Origin: an uncultured Lachnospiraceae bacterium | GTDB taxonomy: Bacteria; Bacillota; Clostridia; Lachnospirales; Lachnospiraceae | NCBI GenBank assembly: GCA_910585295.1 | Contig: CAJUDE010000031.1 | Coordinates: 1-36,999 of the forward strand | Direction of reading: 5' to 3' | DNA length: 36,999 nt | Shown: piece by piece, positions 23,488 through 31,889 of the stretch | Layout: every line of letters starts with the position of its first letter | Position numbering within the stretch: position 1 is the stretch's first letter | Notes under the pieces: model-generated | Seen by the model: the letters and a program-made list of their open reading frames with translations, nothing else | Database searches by the model: none | Told to the model about the DNA's origin: nothing | Made by a program: the position numbers and the translations under genes

Positions 23488-25212
23488 ATGAGAACAGACT
23501 GGGAAGGGAAGCTGAACAGCAAAAAGGATTTTCAGGAACTGTTGTTTGCCATGCTGGATCCTCTGGTGCCTTATTACAGCCAGGAAAAGGCAGAATTGGA
23601 CTTGGGCGTGACGGCAACCACTTATGACCACCATGCAATTAGGCTGGAAGCCTTTTCCAGGCCCCTTTGGGGCTTGGCGCCTTTTTGGGCAGGCGGCGGG
23701 GACAGCCCGCAGTTTGAAGAGATTTACCAAAAAGGGCTGGCGGCAGGGACAGACCCGCAGGGGACGGAATATTGGGGCGGGTTCCGCGATTTTGACCAGC
23801 GCTTTGTGGAGATGGCGGCAATCGCTTACAGTATGGTGTTAGTGCCGGAAAAGGTATGGGACCCGCTGTCACATAAAGAGAAAGAAAACCTGGCGAAATG
23901 GCTCTATGGGATCAATAGCCATGAACTGCCAATCTGTAACTGGGTGCTGTTTGCAGTGCTTGTGAATGTGGCGTTAAAAAAACGCGGGCAGCAGTATGAC
24001 AGCGAGAAGCTGGAGCGGTACTTAAAGGGCTTGGAGCAGTTTTATCTAGGGGATGGCTGGTACCAGGATGGGGACAGCGGGCAGAAGGATTATTATGTAT
24101 CCTTTGCCATCCATTTTTACACCCTGTTTTATGCAAAGGTGATGGAAGAAGAGGATAAAGAGAGGTGCCAGGTGTACAAAAAGAGGGCCAAATTGTTTGG
24201 CCAGCAGTTTATCTACTGGTTTGACAAAGGCGGCGCGGCGCTCCCCTTCGGGCGTTCCCTTACTTACCGCTTTGCCCAAGTCAGTTTCTTTTCTGCATGT
24301 TTGATGGCTGATGTTGCGCCATTTTCTGTGGGCGTCATGAAAGGGCTGATTGTAAGGCATCTTTGTGAATGGATGAAGAAACCTATTTTTGACCGGGGGG
24401 ATATCCTGACCATTGGCTATGGGTACCCGAACCTTGTAATGGCGGAGCGGTACAATGCGCCAGGCTCGCCTTATTGGGCGATGAAAACCTTCGCCCTGCT
24501 GATGCTCCCAGACGGGCATCCATTCTGGGCGGCTGACCCAGAGCCAATGCCGGAATTGAAGCAGCAGGCAGCCCTGCCAAAAGCTGATATGCTAATCCGC
24601 CGTTATGGGTGCCATACCACAGCTTTTGTGCCAGGCAGCTACAGCCCGGCAGGCCATGGGCAGACCCCGGCGAAATACGGGAAATTTGCATATGACACCC
24701 GTTTTTCTATCAGCGTTTCAAAATCCAGCCACGAGCTGCATGAGGCGGCGCCGGACAATATGCTTGCCTTTGCCATCAATGGCTATATATATGTTAGGAG
24801 GGTTTGCGAGAGCTTTCAGGTGACGGGGCAGGAAGTCTCCTCGGTATGGACGCCATATGAGGGCATCCGGGTAGAGACTGTAATTACCCCCACGGAAGAC
24901 GGGCATATCCGAAGGCATATCATTGAGAGCGACCGGGAATGCCAGGCGTATGACTGCGGGTTTGCTGTGCAGGTGGATGTGGAAGGCGAGAAATTGACAG
25001 AGATGGGGCAGTGGTCCAGCGTGGAGAATAACCACAGCATTTGCACCGTATCATCCCTGTGCGGGGAAGGGAAAGGGTTTGTGGTGTTGGCAGACCCAAA
25101 CACAAATCTGGAATACCCCATGACAAGGATCCCATCCGTGTGCTATAATGTCCACAAAGGGAAGAATGAATTTACTACAGAAGTGAAAGCAACTTATACA
25201 ACAGGCAGATAG
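23488..25212 (+). CDS. DUF2264-family protein
   Basis: This 574-residue protein has the DUF2264 pattern. It begins with an alpha/alpha-toroid region containing DHHAIRLEAFSRPLWGLAPF, FDQRFVEMAAIAY and LYGINSHELPICNWVLFAVL. Further on are DGDSGQKDYYVSFAIHFYT and RYNAPGSPYWAMKTF, then a beta-rich C-terminal domain. DUF2264 genes recur in lyase/hydrolase loci for rhamnogalacturonan and uronic-acid glycans and are suspected glycan-active enzymes, but no reaction is settled. The fold resemblance to heparinase-like lyases and GH88 suggests a second uronide-processing step here. It has no signal peptide. Confidence 0.85.
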   Translation: MRTDWEGKLNSKKDFQELLFAMLDPLVPYYSQEKAELDLGVTATTYDHHAIRLEAFSRPLWGLAPFWAGGGDSPQFEEIYQKGLAAGTDPQGTEYWGGFRDFDQRFVEMAAIAYSMVLVPEKVWDPLSHKEKENLAKWLYGINSHELPICNWVLFAVLVNVALKKRGQQYDSEKLERYLKGLEQFYLGDGWYQDGDSGQKDYYVSFAIHFYTLFYAKVMEEEDKERCQVYKKRAKLFGQQFIYWFDKGGAALPFGRSLTYRFAQVSFFSACLMADVAPFSVGVMKGLIVRHLCEWMKKPIFDRGDILTIGYGYPNLVMAERYNAPGSPYWAMKTFALLMLPDGHPFWAADPEPMPELKQQAALPKADMLIRRYGCHTTAFVPGSYSPAGHGQTPAKYGKFAYDTRFSISVSKSSHELHEAAPDNMLAFAINGYIYVRRVCESFQVTGQEVSSVWTPYEGIRVETVITPTEDGHIRRHIIESDRECQAYDCGFAVQVDVEGEKLTEMGQWSSVENNHSICTVSSLCGEGKGFVVLADPNTNLEYPMTRIPSVCYNVHKGKNEFTTEVKATYTTGR

Positions 25213-25226
25213 GCGGGAGTGGGCAG

Positions 25227-25859
25227 ATGGCAAAATTATTTGATTACAATAATCCAGTATGGAGGTTTATGGGCAAGGTGGCGGATATGTTTTTCCTTAC
25301 CGTCCTTTGGGTGGTGTTCAGCCTGCCCATCATTACAATTGGGGCGTCCACAAAGGCGTTGTATTATGTGACGTTGAAAATGGCTGGCGGCAAAGAAGGG
25401 TACCTCTGGCAGTATTTTTTCCAGGCCTTTAAGGAAGGGCTTGGGCAATCGGTGGCTGTATGGCTTATACTGCTTGCCATCGGCCTGTTTTTCGGCTGGG
25501 ATTTGTATTATTATTACCATCTGCGCTTTCCGGCGGCTGTCGTGGTTTTCTGGCTGTTTTTTGTGTTGTCAATCTTTTACCTGTTTGTGTTTACCATGGC
25601 GTTCCCTTTGGCGGCAAGGCTGGAGGCGGGCGTGAAGAAATTATTTTTCCTCTCTTTTATGGTAAGCTTGAAGAATTTTTCCTGGGTGATGTTAATGATA
25701 GTTGCGGCTGTCTGCATCATAGCGGTAGGCGTGTTCGTGTTTTGGCCGGTGCTTTTGTTTTCCGCCGGCACGATTGCCTTTGTGAATTCTTTGATTTTGG
25801 AAAAAGTAATTTTTCCCAGGTATGGATGGGAGAAGATAGAAAACGCCGGCGGGGAATAA
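25227..25859 (+). CDS. YesL-like DUF624 membrane protein
   Basis: This 210-residue integral membrane protein has about five hydrophobic helices. The DUF624 start pattern is KLFDYNNPVWRFMGKVADMF followed by WVVFSLPIITIGASTKALYY. YesL proteins are almost always coded next to CUT1 sugar importers and YesMN regulators in Firmicutes, but their role is unknown; they may assist the transporter. It starts 14 nt after the DUF2264 stop. Confidence 0.88.
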   Translation: MAKLFDYNNPVWRFMGKVADMFFLTVLWVVFSLPIITIGASTKALYYVTLKMAGGKEGYLWQYFFQAFKEGLGQSVAVWLILLAIGLFFGWDLYYYYHLRFPAAVVVFWLFFVLSIFYLFVFTMAFPLAARLEAGVKKLFFLSFMVSLKNFSWVMLMIVAAVCIIAVGVFVFWPVLLFSAGTIAFVNSLILEKVIFPRYGWEKIENAGGE

Positions 25860-25906
25860 TGGAAAATCAAATATAGAGGAAGAAAACAGAGAAAGGAAGG
25901 GTTTCT

Positions 25907-26770
25907 ATGGAGCTTAGGACAGCGGCTTCACCAAAGGATGTGAAGCATTACACAACAGAGAGGTTAAGGGAAGAGTTTTTAATTCAGGGTTTGTTTGCAG
26001 AAAATGAAATCAAGCTGGTGTACAGCCATATTGACCGGATTATTACTGGGGCGGCCATGCCTGTTGGGCAGGAATTGAAGCTGACGGCAGGGGATGAGCT
26101 GCGTGCGGAATATTTCCTGGAGAGAAGGGAAATGGGAGTGATTAACATCGGCGGGGACGGGACTGTCATAATTGATGGGAAATCCTACGATGTGTCCTTT
26201 AAAGAAGGCATGTACATTGGGATGGGCGCGAAGGATATTTCCTTTGCAAGCAAGGACGGGGCAAACCCGGCGAAATTTTACTTAAACAGCGCCCCGGCGC
26301 ATAAAGCGTACCCAACCGTATTGATTAAGCCGGAAGGGACGCCGGAAGAAGGCGTTGTGATTGTGAAAGACGAAAATAAAGTGGAGCTTGGCTCCCTGGA
26401 GGATGCAAACCACAGGGTAATCTGTAAGTATATCCTTCCTGGGCAGGTGGAAAGCTGCCAGCTTGTGATGGGCATGACCCAGTTAAAGCCGGGAAGCGTA
26501 TGGAACACCATGCCGTGCCATACCCACGACAGGCGCATGGAAGTATACCTGTACTTTGAGATGCCGGAAGATGCAGTGGTGATGCATTATATGGGAGAGC
26601 CTCAGGAGACAAGGCATATTGTAATGCGCAATGAGGAGGCAGTGATTTCCCCAAGCTGGTCTATCCATGCAGGGTGCGGCACCAGGGCATATACCTTTAT
26701 CTGGGGCATGGTTGGTGAGAACCAGGCATTTGATGATATGGACGGCGTGGCAATGGGAGATTTGAAATAG
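25907..26770 (+). CDS. kduI: 5-dehydro-4-deoxy-D-glucuronate isomerase KduI
   Basis: This 287-residue cupin-type isomerase has zinc ligands in MPCHTHDRRMEVYLYFEMP (His205, His207, Glu212) and WSIHAGCGTRAY (His254), spaced like those of E. coli KduI. It converts 5-keto-4-deoxyuronate (the opened form of the unsaturated uronate) to 3-deoxy-D-glycero-2,5-hexodiulosonate. Length is close to normal. AAAGGAAGG precedes the start. It is followed 32 nt later by kduD, so two consecutive steps are encoded together. Confidence 0.97.
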   Translation: MELRTAASPKDVKHYTTERLREEFLIQGLFAENEIKLVYSHIDRIITGAAMPVGQELKLTAGDELRAEYFLERREMGVINIGGDGTVIIDGKSYDVSFKEGMYIGMGAKDISFASKDGANPAKFYLNSAPAHKAYPTVLIKPEGTPEEGVVIVKDENKVELGSLEDANHRVICKYILPGQVESCQLVMGMTQLKPGSVWNTMPCHTHDRRMEVYLYFEMPEDAVVMHYMGEPQETRHIVMRNEEAVISPSWSIHAGCGTRAYTFIWGMVGENQAFDDMDGVAMGDLK

Positions 26771-26802
26771 TTTTGTAAATGTGGAAAAGGAGCGCAGTGA
26801 AA

Positions 26803-27606
26803 ATGAGTGATTTTATGAAGAAATTCTCTTTGGAAGGGAAAGTAGCCCTGGTGACTGGGGCGTCTTACGGCATTGGGTTTGCAATTGCAAGCGCATATGC
26901 ACAGGCAGGGGCAACAATTGTATTTAACGACATTAAGCAGGAATTGGTAGATAAAGGGCTTGCAGCATACGAAGAGATTGGCGTGAAAGCCCATGGCTAT
27001 GTGTGTGATGTGACAAACGAGGGCCAGGTTCAGGAAATGGTTGCGCAGATTGAGAAGGAAGTGGGCGTAATTGATATCCTTGTGAACAATGCAGGAATTA
27101 TTAAACGTATCCCTATGTGCGACATGAGCGCAGACGAGTTCCGCCAGGTCATTGATGTAGACTTGAACGCGCCTTTTATTGTGTCCAAGGCGGTTATCCC
27201 AGCCATGATAAAAAAAGGCCATGGAAAAATTATCAATATCTGTTCCATGATGAGCGAGCTGGGGCGTGAGACAGTGTCCGCCTATGCCGCTGCAAAGGGC
27301 GGGCTGAAAATGCTGACTAAGAATATCGCTTCTGAGTATGGCGAATTCAATATCCAGTGCAACGGCATTGGGCCTGGCTATATTGCAACGCCGCAGACAG
27401 CCCCATTGCGGGAAGTTCAGGAGGATGGCTCCAGGCATCCATTTGACCAGTTTATTATTGCAAAGACGCCTGCGGCCCGTTGGGGGGCAACGGAGGACTT
27501 ACAGGGGCCGGCAGTGTTCTTGGCTTCGGACGCTTCAGATTTTGTGAACGGGCATGTGCTTTATGTGGACGGCGGCATCCTTGCCTATATTGGCAAGCAG
27601 CCATAA
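26803..27606 (+). CDS. kduD: 2-dehydro-3-deoxy-D-gluconate 5-dehydrogenase KduD
   Basis: This 267-residue short-chain dehydrogenase starts at 26803 after AAAGGAG; the 8 upstream codons in frame are less likely. VALVTGASYGIGFAIA is the nucleotide-binding motif and ILVNNAGII follows. The catalytic Ser/Tyr/Lys are in ICSMMSELG and SAYAAAKGGLKML. PAARWGATEDLQGPAVFLAS and HVLYVDGG are typical of KduD. It reduces 2,5-diketo-3-deoxygluconate to 2-keto-3-deoxygluconate. The kinase and aldolase for the next steps are not present, so they must lie elsewhere. Confidence 0.95.
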   Translation: MSDFMKKFSLEGKVALVTGASYGIGFAIASAYAQAGATIVFNDIKQELVDKGLAAYEEIGVKAHGYVCDVTNEGQVQEMVAQIEKEVGVIDILVNNAGIIKRIPMCDMSADEFRQVIDVDLNAPFIVSKAVIPAMIKKGHGKIINICSMMSELGRETVSAYAAAKGGLKMLTKNIASEYGEFNIQCNGIGPGYIATPQTAPLREVQEDGSRHPFDQFIIAKTPAARWGATEDLQGPAVFLASDASDFVNGHVLYVDGGILAYIGKQP

Positions 27607-27628
27607 GGAAGCCAGAAAGGATGGGACT

Positions 27629-28420
27629 ATGGCAGTACTGGCATTGAAAGTATTGGATAAAAATGGCAATACCATCTGCGTGAGCAGGGGGGATGATTAT
27701 GTCAGCCTGGTATGCACGGCGCAGTATCAGGAAGGCGACCGGATTGTGCTGGAAACTTCGGACAAGGATATCCATGTGTTCTTACAGGTAGACGACGCCA
27801 TGGGAGCGGCCTTCTGTTATGTGACGGATAATGTGTCCTACACAATCCCCTTTGGGGAGAAGCGTATCAGCTATTCCCCCAAAGCCTTTTATGGGAACCG
27901 CCATTACCTGTATGCCAGGGTGGCGAGGGAGGACGAGGTGTCCTGTTATAGGAACCTTGCCTTAAATGTGTACGACCAGCATGGGGACACCCATTGCTAC
28001 CCCCATGCCACGGCAAATGTGGAGACAAGGGGCGAGTCTGTGTTTGCAGCCCGCAATGCCATTGACGGCGTGTGCGAGAACCGTTCCCATGGGGAGTGGC
28101 CGTATGAGTCCTGGGGCATCAATATGCAGGATGACGCGGAGATGAAGCTGGATTTTGGGCGTTTGGTAGAGACAGACAAAATTGTCCTTTATACCCGTTC
28201 TGATTTCCCCCATGACAATTGGTGGACCCAGGTGGATTTGTCCTTTTCTGACGGCACCCAGATTACATGGGATTTGGAAAAGAGCAGCCTGCCCCATGTG
28301 CTGACATTTGAGAAGAAACAGGTTACATGGTTAAAGCTGGGCAATTTAATCAAAGCCCAGGACCCTTCCCCTTTCCCGGCATTGAGCCAGATAGAAGTGT
28401 ATGGGAAGGTAGTGCGCTAA
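27629..28420 (+). CDS. Discoidin-like protein of the uronate operon
   Basis: The start at 27629 gives 263 residues; the upstream open frame overlaps kduD out of frame and is not used. Residues 1-110 form an unrecognised beta-rich domain (VSRGDDYVSLVCTAQYQEGD). Residues 130-260 look like an F5/8-type-C jelly roll: AARNAIDGVCENRSHGEWPY, LDFGRLVETDKIVLYTRSDF and SQIEVYG at the end. There is no signal peptide, so it may be a cytosolic sugar-binding or enzyme-accessory protein. I know it only as a conserved-hypothetical pattern at the end of kdu-type operons. A terminator follows. Confidence 0.7.
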   Translation: MAVLALKVLDKNGNTICVSRGDDYVSLVCTAQYQEGDRIVLETSDKDIHVFLQVDDAMGAAFCYVTDNVSYTIPFGEKRISYSPKAFYGNRHYLYARVAREDEVSCYRNLALNVYDQHGDTHCYPHATANVETRGESVFAARNAIDGVCENRSHGEWPYESWGINMQDDAEMKLDFGRLVETDKIVLYTRSDFPHDNWWTQVDLSFSDGTQITWDLEKSSLPHVLTFEKKQVTWLKLGNLIKAQDPSPFPALSQIEVYGKVVR

Positions 28421-28456
28421 GGCAGGAGAAAAGAATAAAGAGTAAGTAATTTGCAT

Positions 28457-28492
28457 ACCCCCATGGAAGCCTTGGCTTCTATGGGGGTTTTT
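28457..28492 (+). terminator. Rho-independent terminator of the uronate operon
   Basis: CCCCCAT-g-GAAGCC pairs with GGCTTC-t-ATGGGGG around a TT loop and is followed by five T. It closes the operon that starts with the binding protein at 18777. Confidence 0.9.
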
Positions 28493-28555
28493 GAGTAGAA
28501 ATATGGGGTTAATGTATAAAAAATGCGGAAATAGTGTAAAAAAATACAAAATAGT

Positions 28556-28583
28556 TTGTGGGATTGCATATATGATGTATAAT
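28556..28583 (+). promoter_or_regulatory. Promoter of the AAA ATPase gene
   Basis: TTGTGG at 28556-28561 and a perfect TATAAT at 28578-28583 are 16 bp apart. GGAGG precedes the start at 28626. Confidence 0.6.
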
Positions 28584-28625
28584 GGTAGATAGAAATGGTT
28601 ATGGATATCTACGGAGGAAAATGGG

Positions 28626-29057
28626 ATGTTGGCAGATTTTAAAGTTAGGAATTATAGAAATTTTAGGGATGAATTGCATTTTTCCCTGGAGTCACGAAAA
28701 AATTATGAGTTTAACCAAAAGGCTGTCCATAACGGTATTATCAAGGATTCTGTTATTATAGGTTATAACGCTTCTGGCAAGACAAATTTGGGTTCTGCAG
28801 TTATGGATATTATTATCCATTTGACGGATAGAAGAGTGGGGGAGACGTCGAGCTTGATTTATTCTAATTTAAATAATCGGGATGATACGGTAGCTTTTTC
28901 TTATAAATTTAAATTTGGCTCTTCATTTTTGGAATATACTTATGAAAAAAGGGATCCTTGGCAGGTTCTGCGGGAATGCATGAAAATTGATGGGAAAAAA
29001 ATAATTGTTAATGAGGAAGACATATATTTTGCCCGTTTGAAGGGTTCTGAAACTTTG
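28626..29057 (+). pseudogene. AAA-family ATPase, 5' part (gene split by insertion)
   Basis: Residues 1-144 are the N-terminal part of an OLD/RecF-like AAA (AAA_15/AAA_21) ATPase. MLADFKVRNYRNFRDELHFS is the usual first strand-loop, and GYNASGKT at 46-53 is Walker A. The original reading frame continues exactly at 36177 (SETL joined to DNWDHS) when the intervening block is removed. The present frame instead runs ten foreign codons to a stop at 29087. The rebuilt protein would have about 366 residues, normal for ATPases that work with a partner nuclease or topoisomerase-primase protein in phage defence. That role is inference from the family. In its current state the gene should be inactive unless the insert is excised. 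Confidence 0.88.
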
Positions 29058-29254
29058 AAGAGCCTACAGAAATACTTAATTCCATAAAAGAAAATGGAGT
29101 TGAGGCAAGCAAGGGCTTGATACAGGCAAGCGCAAGATTTGAAGCGGAGTGTGTATGCGATGATATTTACAATTATTACGCAAATTCACCAGATACTTTG
29201 AGGTTTATCGAAAATTCTATATTAGACGTGCAATGGCAGGGGGTATTGTCATGA
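29058..29254 (+). pseudogene. C-terminal tail of a truncated gene
   Basis: A frame open from the insertion boundary reads EEPTEILNSIKENGVEASKG and continues to FIENSILDVQWQGVLS before the stop at 29252-29254. Its last 4 nt (ATGA) overlap the ORF6N gene start, which is how coupled prophage or ICE genes are arranged. The N-terminus lies beyond the left junction and is absent. I do not recognise the family. Confidence 0.55.
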
Positions 29255-30006
29255 ATAAATTGCAGAAAGTAGAATATAATGGAACGATTGTTTTGACAAC
29301 ACAGCAGATTGCGGAGGCGTACGAAACAGAACAGCAAATTGTTACAAATAATTTTAACAGAAATAAAGAGAGATACATTGAGGGAAAACATTATATTTGC
29401 CTTAAAGGCGATGAATTAAAGGATTTTAGAGCAAAAAATCAAAATGATGTTTTGCCAAATGCCAATAAATTCTACCTCTGGACAAAGAAAGGCGCGTTTC
29501 TCCACGCAAAATCTCTCAATACTGATACCGCATGGGAAGTGTACGACAGGCTTGTTGACGATTATTTTGATAAAGAAGAGAATGCAAAAGGGAAAATTGA
29601 GCAAGGATTGTATGTTGTAAAATTCATAGCGGATGACATGAGGGTAAGTGAATCAAGACGCCTATTCATGTATGAGAACTATTGTAAGGACGTAGGAATA
29701 CCGACAGGATTCTTGCCAAAGTACACCGATAACGGCAATAGAGAACAATGTTCCGCAACAGAATTACTCAATCGGAACGGATGCGAAATTAAGACCGCAA
29801 GGTTCAATCAGATTCTTATTGCCGCTGGATATATGGAACTTAGGGAGCGGACTTCAAGCAAGGGAGAAATTAAAGAGTACAAGGCTTTGACTGATAAAGG
29901 ATTGAAGTATGGTGCGAATCTGATAAGCAACAAGAACCAGAAAGAGTGTCAGCCGTATTATTATGCAGACAAATTCATGGAGTTGTATAATGAGGTAACA
30001 GGATAG
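29251..30006 (+). CDS. ORF6N-domain antirepressor-like protein
   Basis: The start at 29251 has GGGGG about 7 nt upstream and overlaps the previous stop. Residues 1-105 match the ORF6N/KilA-N-type DNA-binding domain: YNGTIVLTTQQIAEAYETE, NNFNRNKERYIEGKHYICL, FYLWTKKGAFLHAKSLNTD and AWEVYDRLVDDYF. The C-terminal 140 residues have a winged-helix-like region (ELLNRNGCEIKTARFNQIL, ALTDKGLKYG). Such proteins occur in prophages and conjugative elements, where they act as antirepressors or regulators. At 251 residues it appears full length. It would have been coupled to the truncated gene before it. Confidence 0.8.
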   Translation: MNKLQKVEYNGTIVLTTQQIAEAYETEQQIVTNNFNRNKERYIEGKHYICLKGDELKDFRAKNQNDVLPNANKFYLWTKKGAFLHAKSLNTDTAWEVYDRLVDDYFDKEENAKGKIEQGLYVVKFIADDMRVSESRRLFMYENYCKDVGIPTGFLPKYTDNGNREQCSATELLNRNGCEIKTARFNQILIAAGYMELRERTSSKGEIKEYKALTDKGLKYGANLISNKNQKECQPYYYADKFMELYNEVTG

Positions 30007-30077
30007 AGCTGAGAAATTAGCTCTATTTATTTTCAAAAACCTCTTGACTTTTTGTCGAAACTTATCTTCTTTTGTGG

Positions 30078-30083
30078 TATAAT
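30078..30083 (+). promoter_or_regulatory. Extended -10 promoter
   Basis: TATAAT preceded by TGG (TGn extended -10) lies 33 bp before the start at 30116. The nearest TTGACT is too far upstream (28 bp spacing), so this would rely on the extended -10. Confidence 0.5.
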
Positions 30084-30115
30084 TTACTAAAACACAAATG
30101 AAGGGAGAAATACTT

Positions 30116-30994
30116 ATGAGCAGGAGAGAAGGAAAAATATCAATAATTGTGGCTGTGATAGGTTTAATTGGAGTTATAGGGGCAGCAATCATCGGTGCAA
30201 AGTGGGGGAAGGAGAATGTAACAGTAATAGTTCAGTTGGACGGAAAGAATGTGGTTCTTAATAATGAGGATGTTAAGAAAATGGCGAAAGAAAATGAGCA
30301 GTTAAATAATGAAATTTCTGAATATAAAGAAGAAATAGAAAAATTACAGGGTCAGGGCAAGGAATTAGCAACAAAATTAGGGGCTGCAAATGGAGAACTC
30401 AACGATGTTCCGTCCATTGAATATAGAAACTTTGGGCTTTCCATAGATGGGGAAGAAATGGCTGTAAATAAAGACAAATCAGCTGTTTTGATAAATGGCA
30501 GGCAATATTATTCAAAAGATTTTGTTGATAATTTGCTGCCATCCGATAAAGCAGCGGTAGAAAAGGATGATATGCTTTATGTCGGAAAGGTGGTAAAAGA
30601 GAAATCTAATTTATTTGACAGGCAATTAATAGGAAAATCGAATGATGGTTCACAAGTAAGTATAGAAACAAATGTTAAAGATACATATGGGAATATGCAT
30701 GATAAAGCAGTTGTGTTTTCTTTGTACGATAACAGCATAACGTTTAATGCAAATAAAGAATATTCTAAATTTAAATGCATATTAAATGTTTTAGATGGGA
30801 ACCCAGGAGGCGGGATTATTCAAATAGAATCGGAACAAGGAATTCTATATACATCAGAAGAAGTTTTAAGCACAACAGAACCAGTTTTAGTCGATATACC
30901 AATAAACTATGCTTCTTCCATAACAATAATGAAAATAGGAAATGAAAATACGAAGAATATGGTAACAGATGCAGTTCTTTACAATGAAGAATAG
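30116..30994 (+). CDS. Membrane-anchored coiled-coil protein with NPCBM-like C-terminus
   Basis: The start at 30116 follows AAGGGAGAA, giving 292 residues. A single N-terminal transmembrane helix (ISIIVAVIGLIGVIGAAIIG) is followed by a coiled coil from about 55 to 95 (ENEQLNNEISEYKEEIEKLQ). A loop with LINGRQYYSKDFVDNLLPSD follows. The C-terminal beta-sandwich (NKEYSKFKCILNVLDGNPGG and later) resembles NPCBM/NEW2 carbohydrate-binding modules. The topology predicts a surface-exposed or cytoplasmic tail on a membrane tether. Function is unknown; I would treat it as accessory cargo of the inserted block. Confidence 0.65.
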   Translation: MSRREGKISIIVAVIGLIGVIGAAIIGAKWGKENVTVIVQLDGKNVVLNNEDVKKMAKENEQLNNEISEYKEEIEKLQGQGKELATKLGAANGELNDVPSIEYRNFGLSIDGEEMAVNKDKSAVLINGRQYYSKDFVDNLLPSDKAAVEKDDMLYVGKVVKEKSNLFDRQLIGKSNDGSQVSIETNVKDTYGNMHDKAVVFSLYDNSITFNANKEYSKFKCILNVLDGNPGGGIIQIESEQGILYTSEEVLSTTEPVLVDIPINYASSITIMKIGNENTKNMVTDAVLYNEE

Positions 30995-31057
30995 TGGATA
31001 AGAAAATTTTTTATCAATGATTGGATTCTGCAACATTTTATTAAAAGGAGAAAACTT

Positions 31058-31864
31058 ATGGAGAAACAAACGAAAACCAAGAAACTTTTAACCCTTGCTG
31101 CAATCATTCTGTCTTTGTTGGTATTATTCCCAACCAGTGTGAATGCCGCAGGAAAAACCAAGCTGAACGCCACAAAGAAAACAGTCAATGTGGGCGATTC
31201 CTGCACCGTGAAGCTGCTGAACAACAAAAAGAAAGTGAAATGGTCTGTATCGAACAAAAACATTAAGATTGTAAGTAAGAGCAACAAACAGGCGAAAATC
31301 AAGGGTGTAAAGAAAGGAACGTCATACCTGAAAGCGAAGGTAGGGAGCAAGGCTTATAAGTGCAAGGTGACAGTAAAGGAGAAAAGCAAAGGGAATGGAA
31401 CCAAAAAGAATCCGTATTCTGCGTATGATACATATACAACAGATATATTTGGAGCAAGGTATTACGGTCAAGCAAAAGTCAAGCTGATTGATTATAAAGA
31501 TGGAAAAGAAGCGTTAAATTATCTTAAGAAAAATGGGCTAAATAAAAATCCAGGGAAATCAAAAGAATATGTATATTTAAAGTTTAAAATAGATTATTTT
31601 TATGGTCAGGAAGAAATACCAGCACTTTTAACAATAGGTAGATTTTACACGTCAAATTCCACAAAGGAAATACCTTGGAATGAAATAAAGTGCAATGATG
31701 GAATTAAAGACTTTTACACAGAAAGTATGTTGCCGGGAAATAGTGTGACATGCAAAATTATATTTTTAATAAATTCAAAAGAAAAGCCAGTAACTTATAA
31801 AATTGATGGTTATGACGATGACTGGAACCCAACCGAAACATGGTTCACAACAAAGAAAAAATAA
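31058..31864 (+). CDS. Secreted protein with bacterial Ig-like (Big_2) domain
   Basis: This 268-residue protein follows AAAAGGAG. It has a signal peptide (LLTLAAIILSLLVLFPTSVN, cleaved near NA-AG) and one Big_2-type domain at about 32-112: LNATKKTVNVGDSCTVKL, KVKWSVSNKNIKIVSKS, then SYLKAKVGSKAYKCKVTV. A C-terminal domain of about 150 residues is of unknown type. Base composition changes inside the gene: the first third is GC-richer, and the rest is as AT-rich as the neighbours. A modular fusion is therefore possible. No sortase motif is seen. It is probably exported and bound to the surface non-covalently. Confidence 0.75.
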   Translation: MEKQTKTKKLLTLAAIILSLLVLFPTSVNAAGKTKLNATKKTVNVGDSCTVKLLNNKKKVKWSVSNKNIKIVSKSNKQAKIKGVKKGTSYLKAKVGSKAYKCKVTVKEKSKGNGTKKNPYSAYDTYTTDIFGARYYGQAKVKLIDYKDGKEALNYLKKNGLNKNPGKSKEYVYLKFKIDYFYGQEEIPALLTIGRFYTSNSTKEIPWNEIKCNDGIKDFYTESMLPGNSVTCKIIFLINSKEKPVTYKIDGYDDDWNPTETWFTTKKK

Positions 31865-31889
31865 TATACAAAAGAGAGGGAAAAATAAT

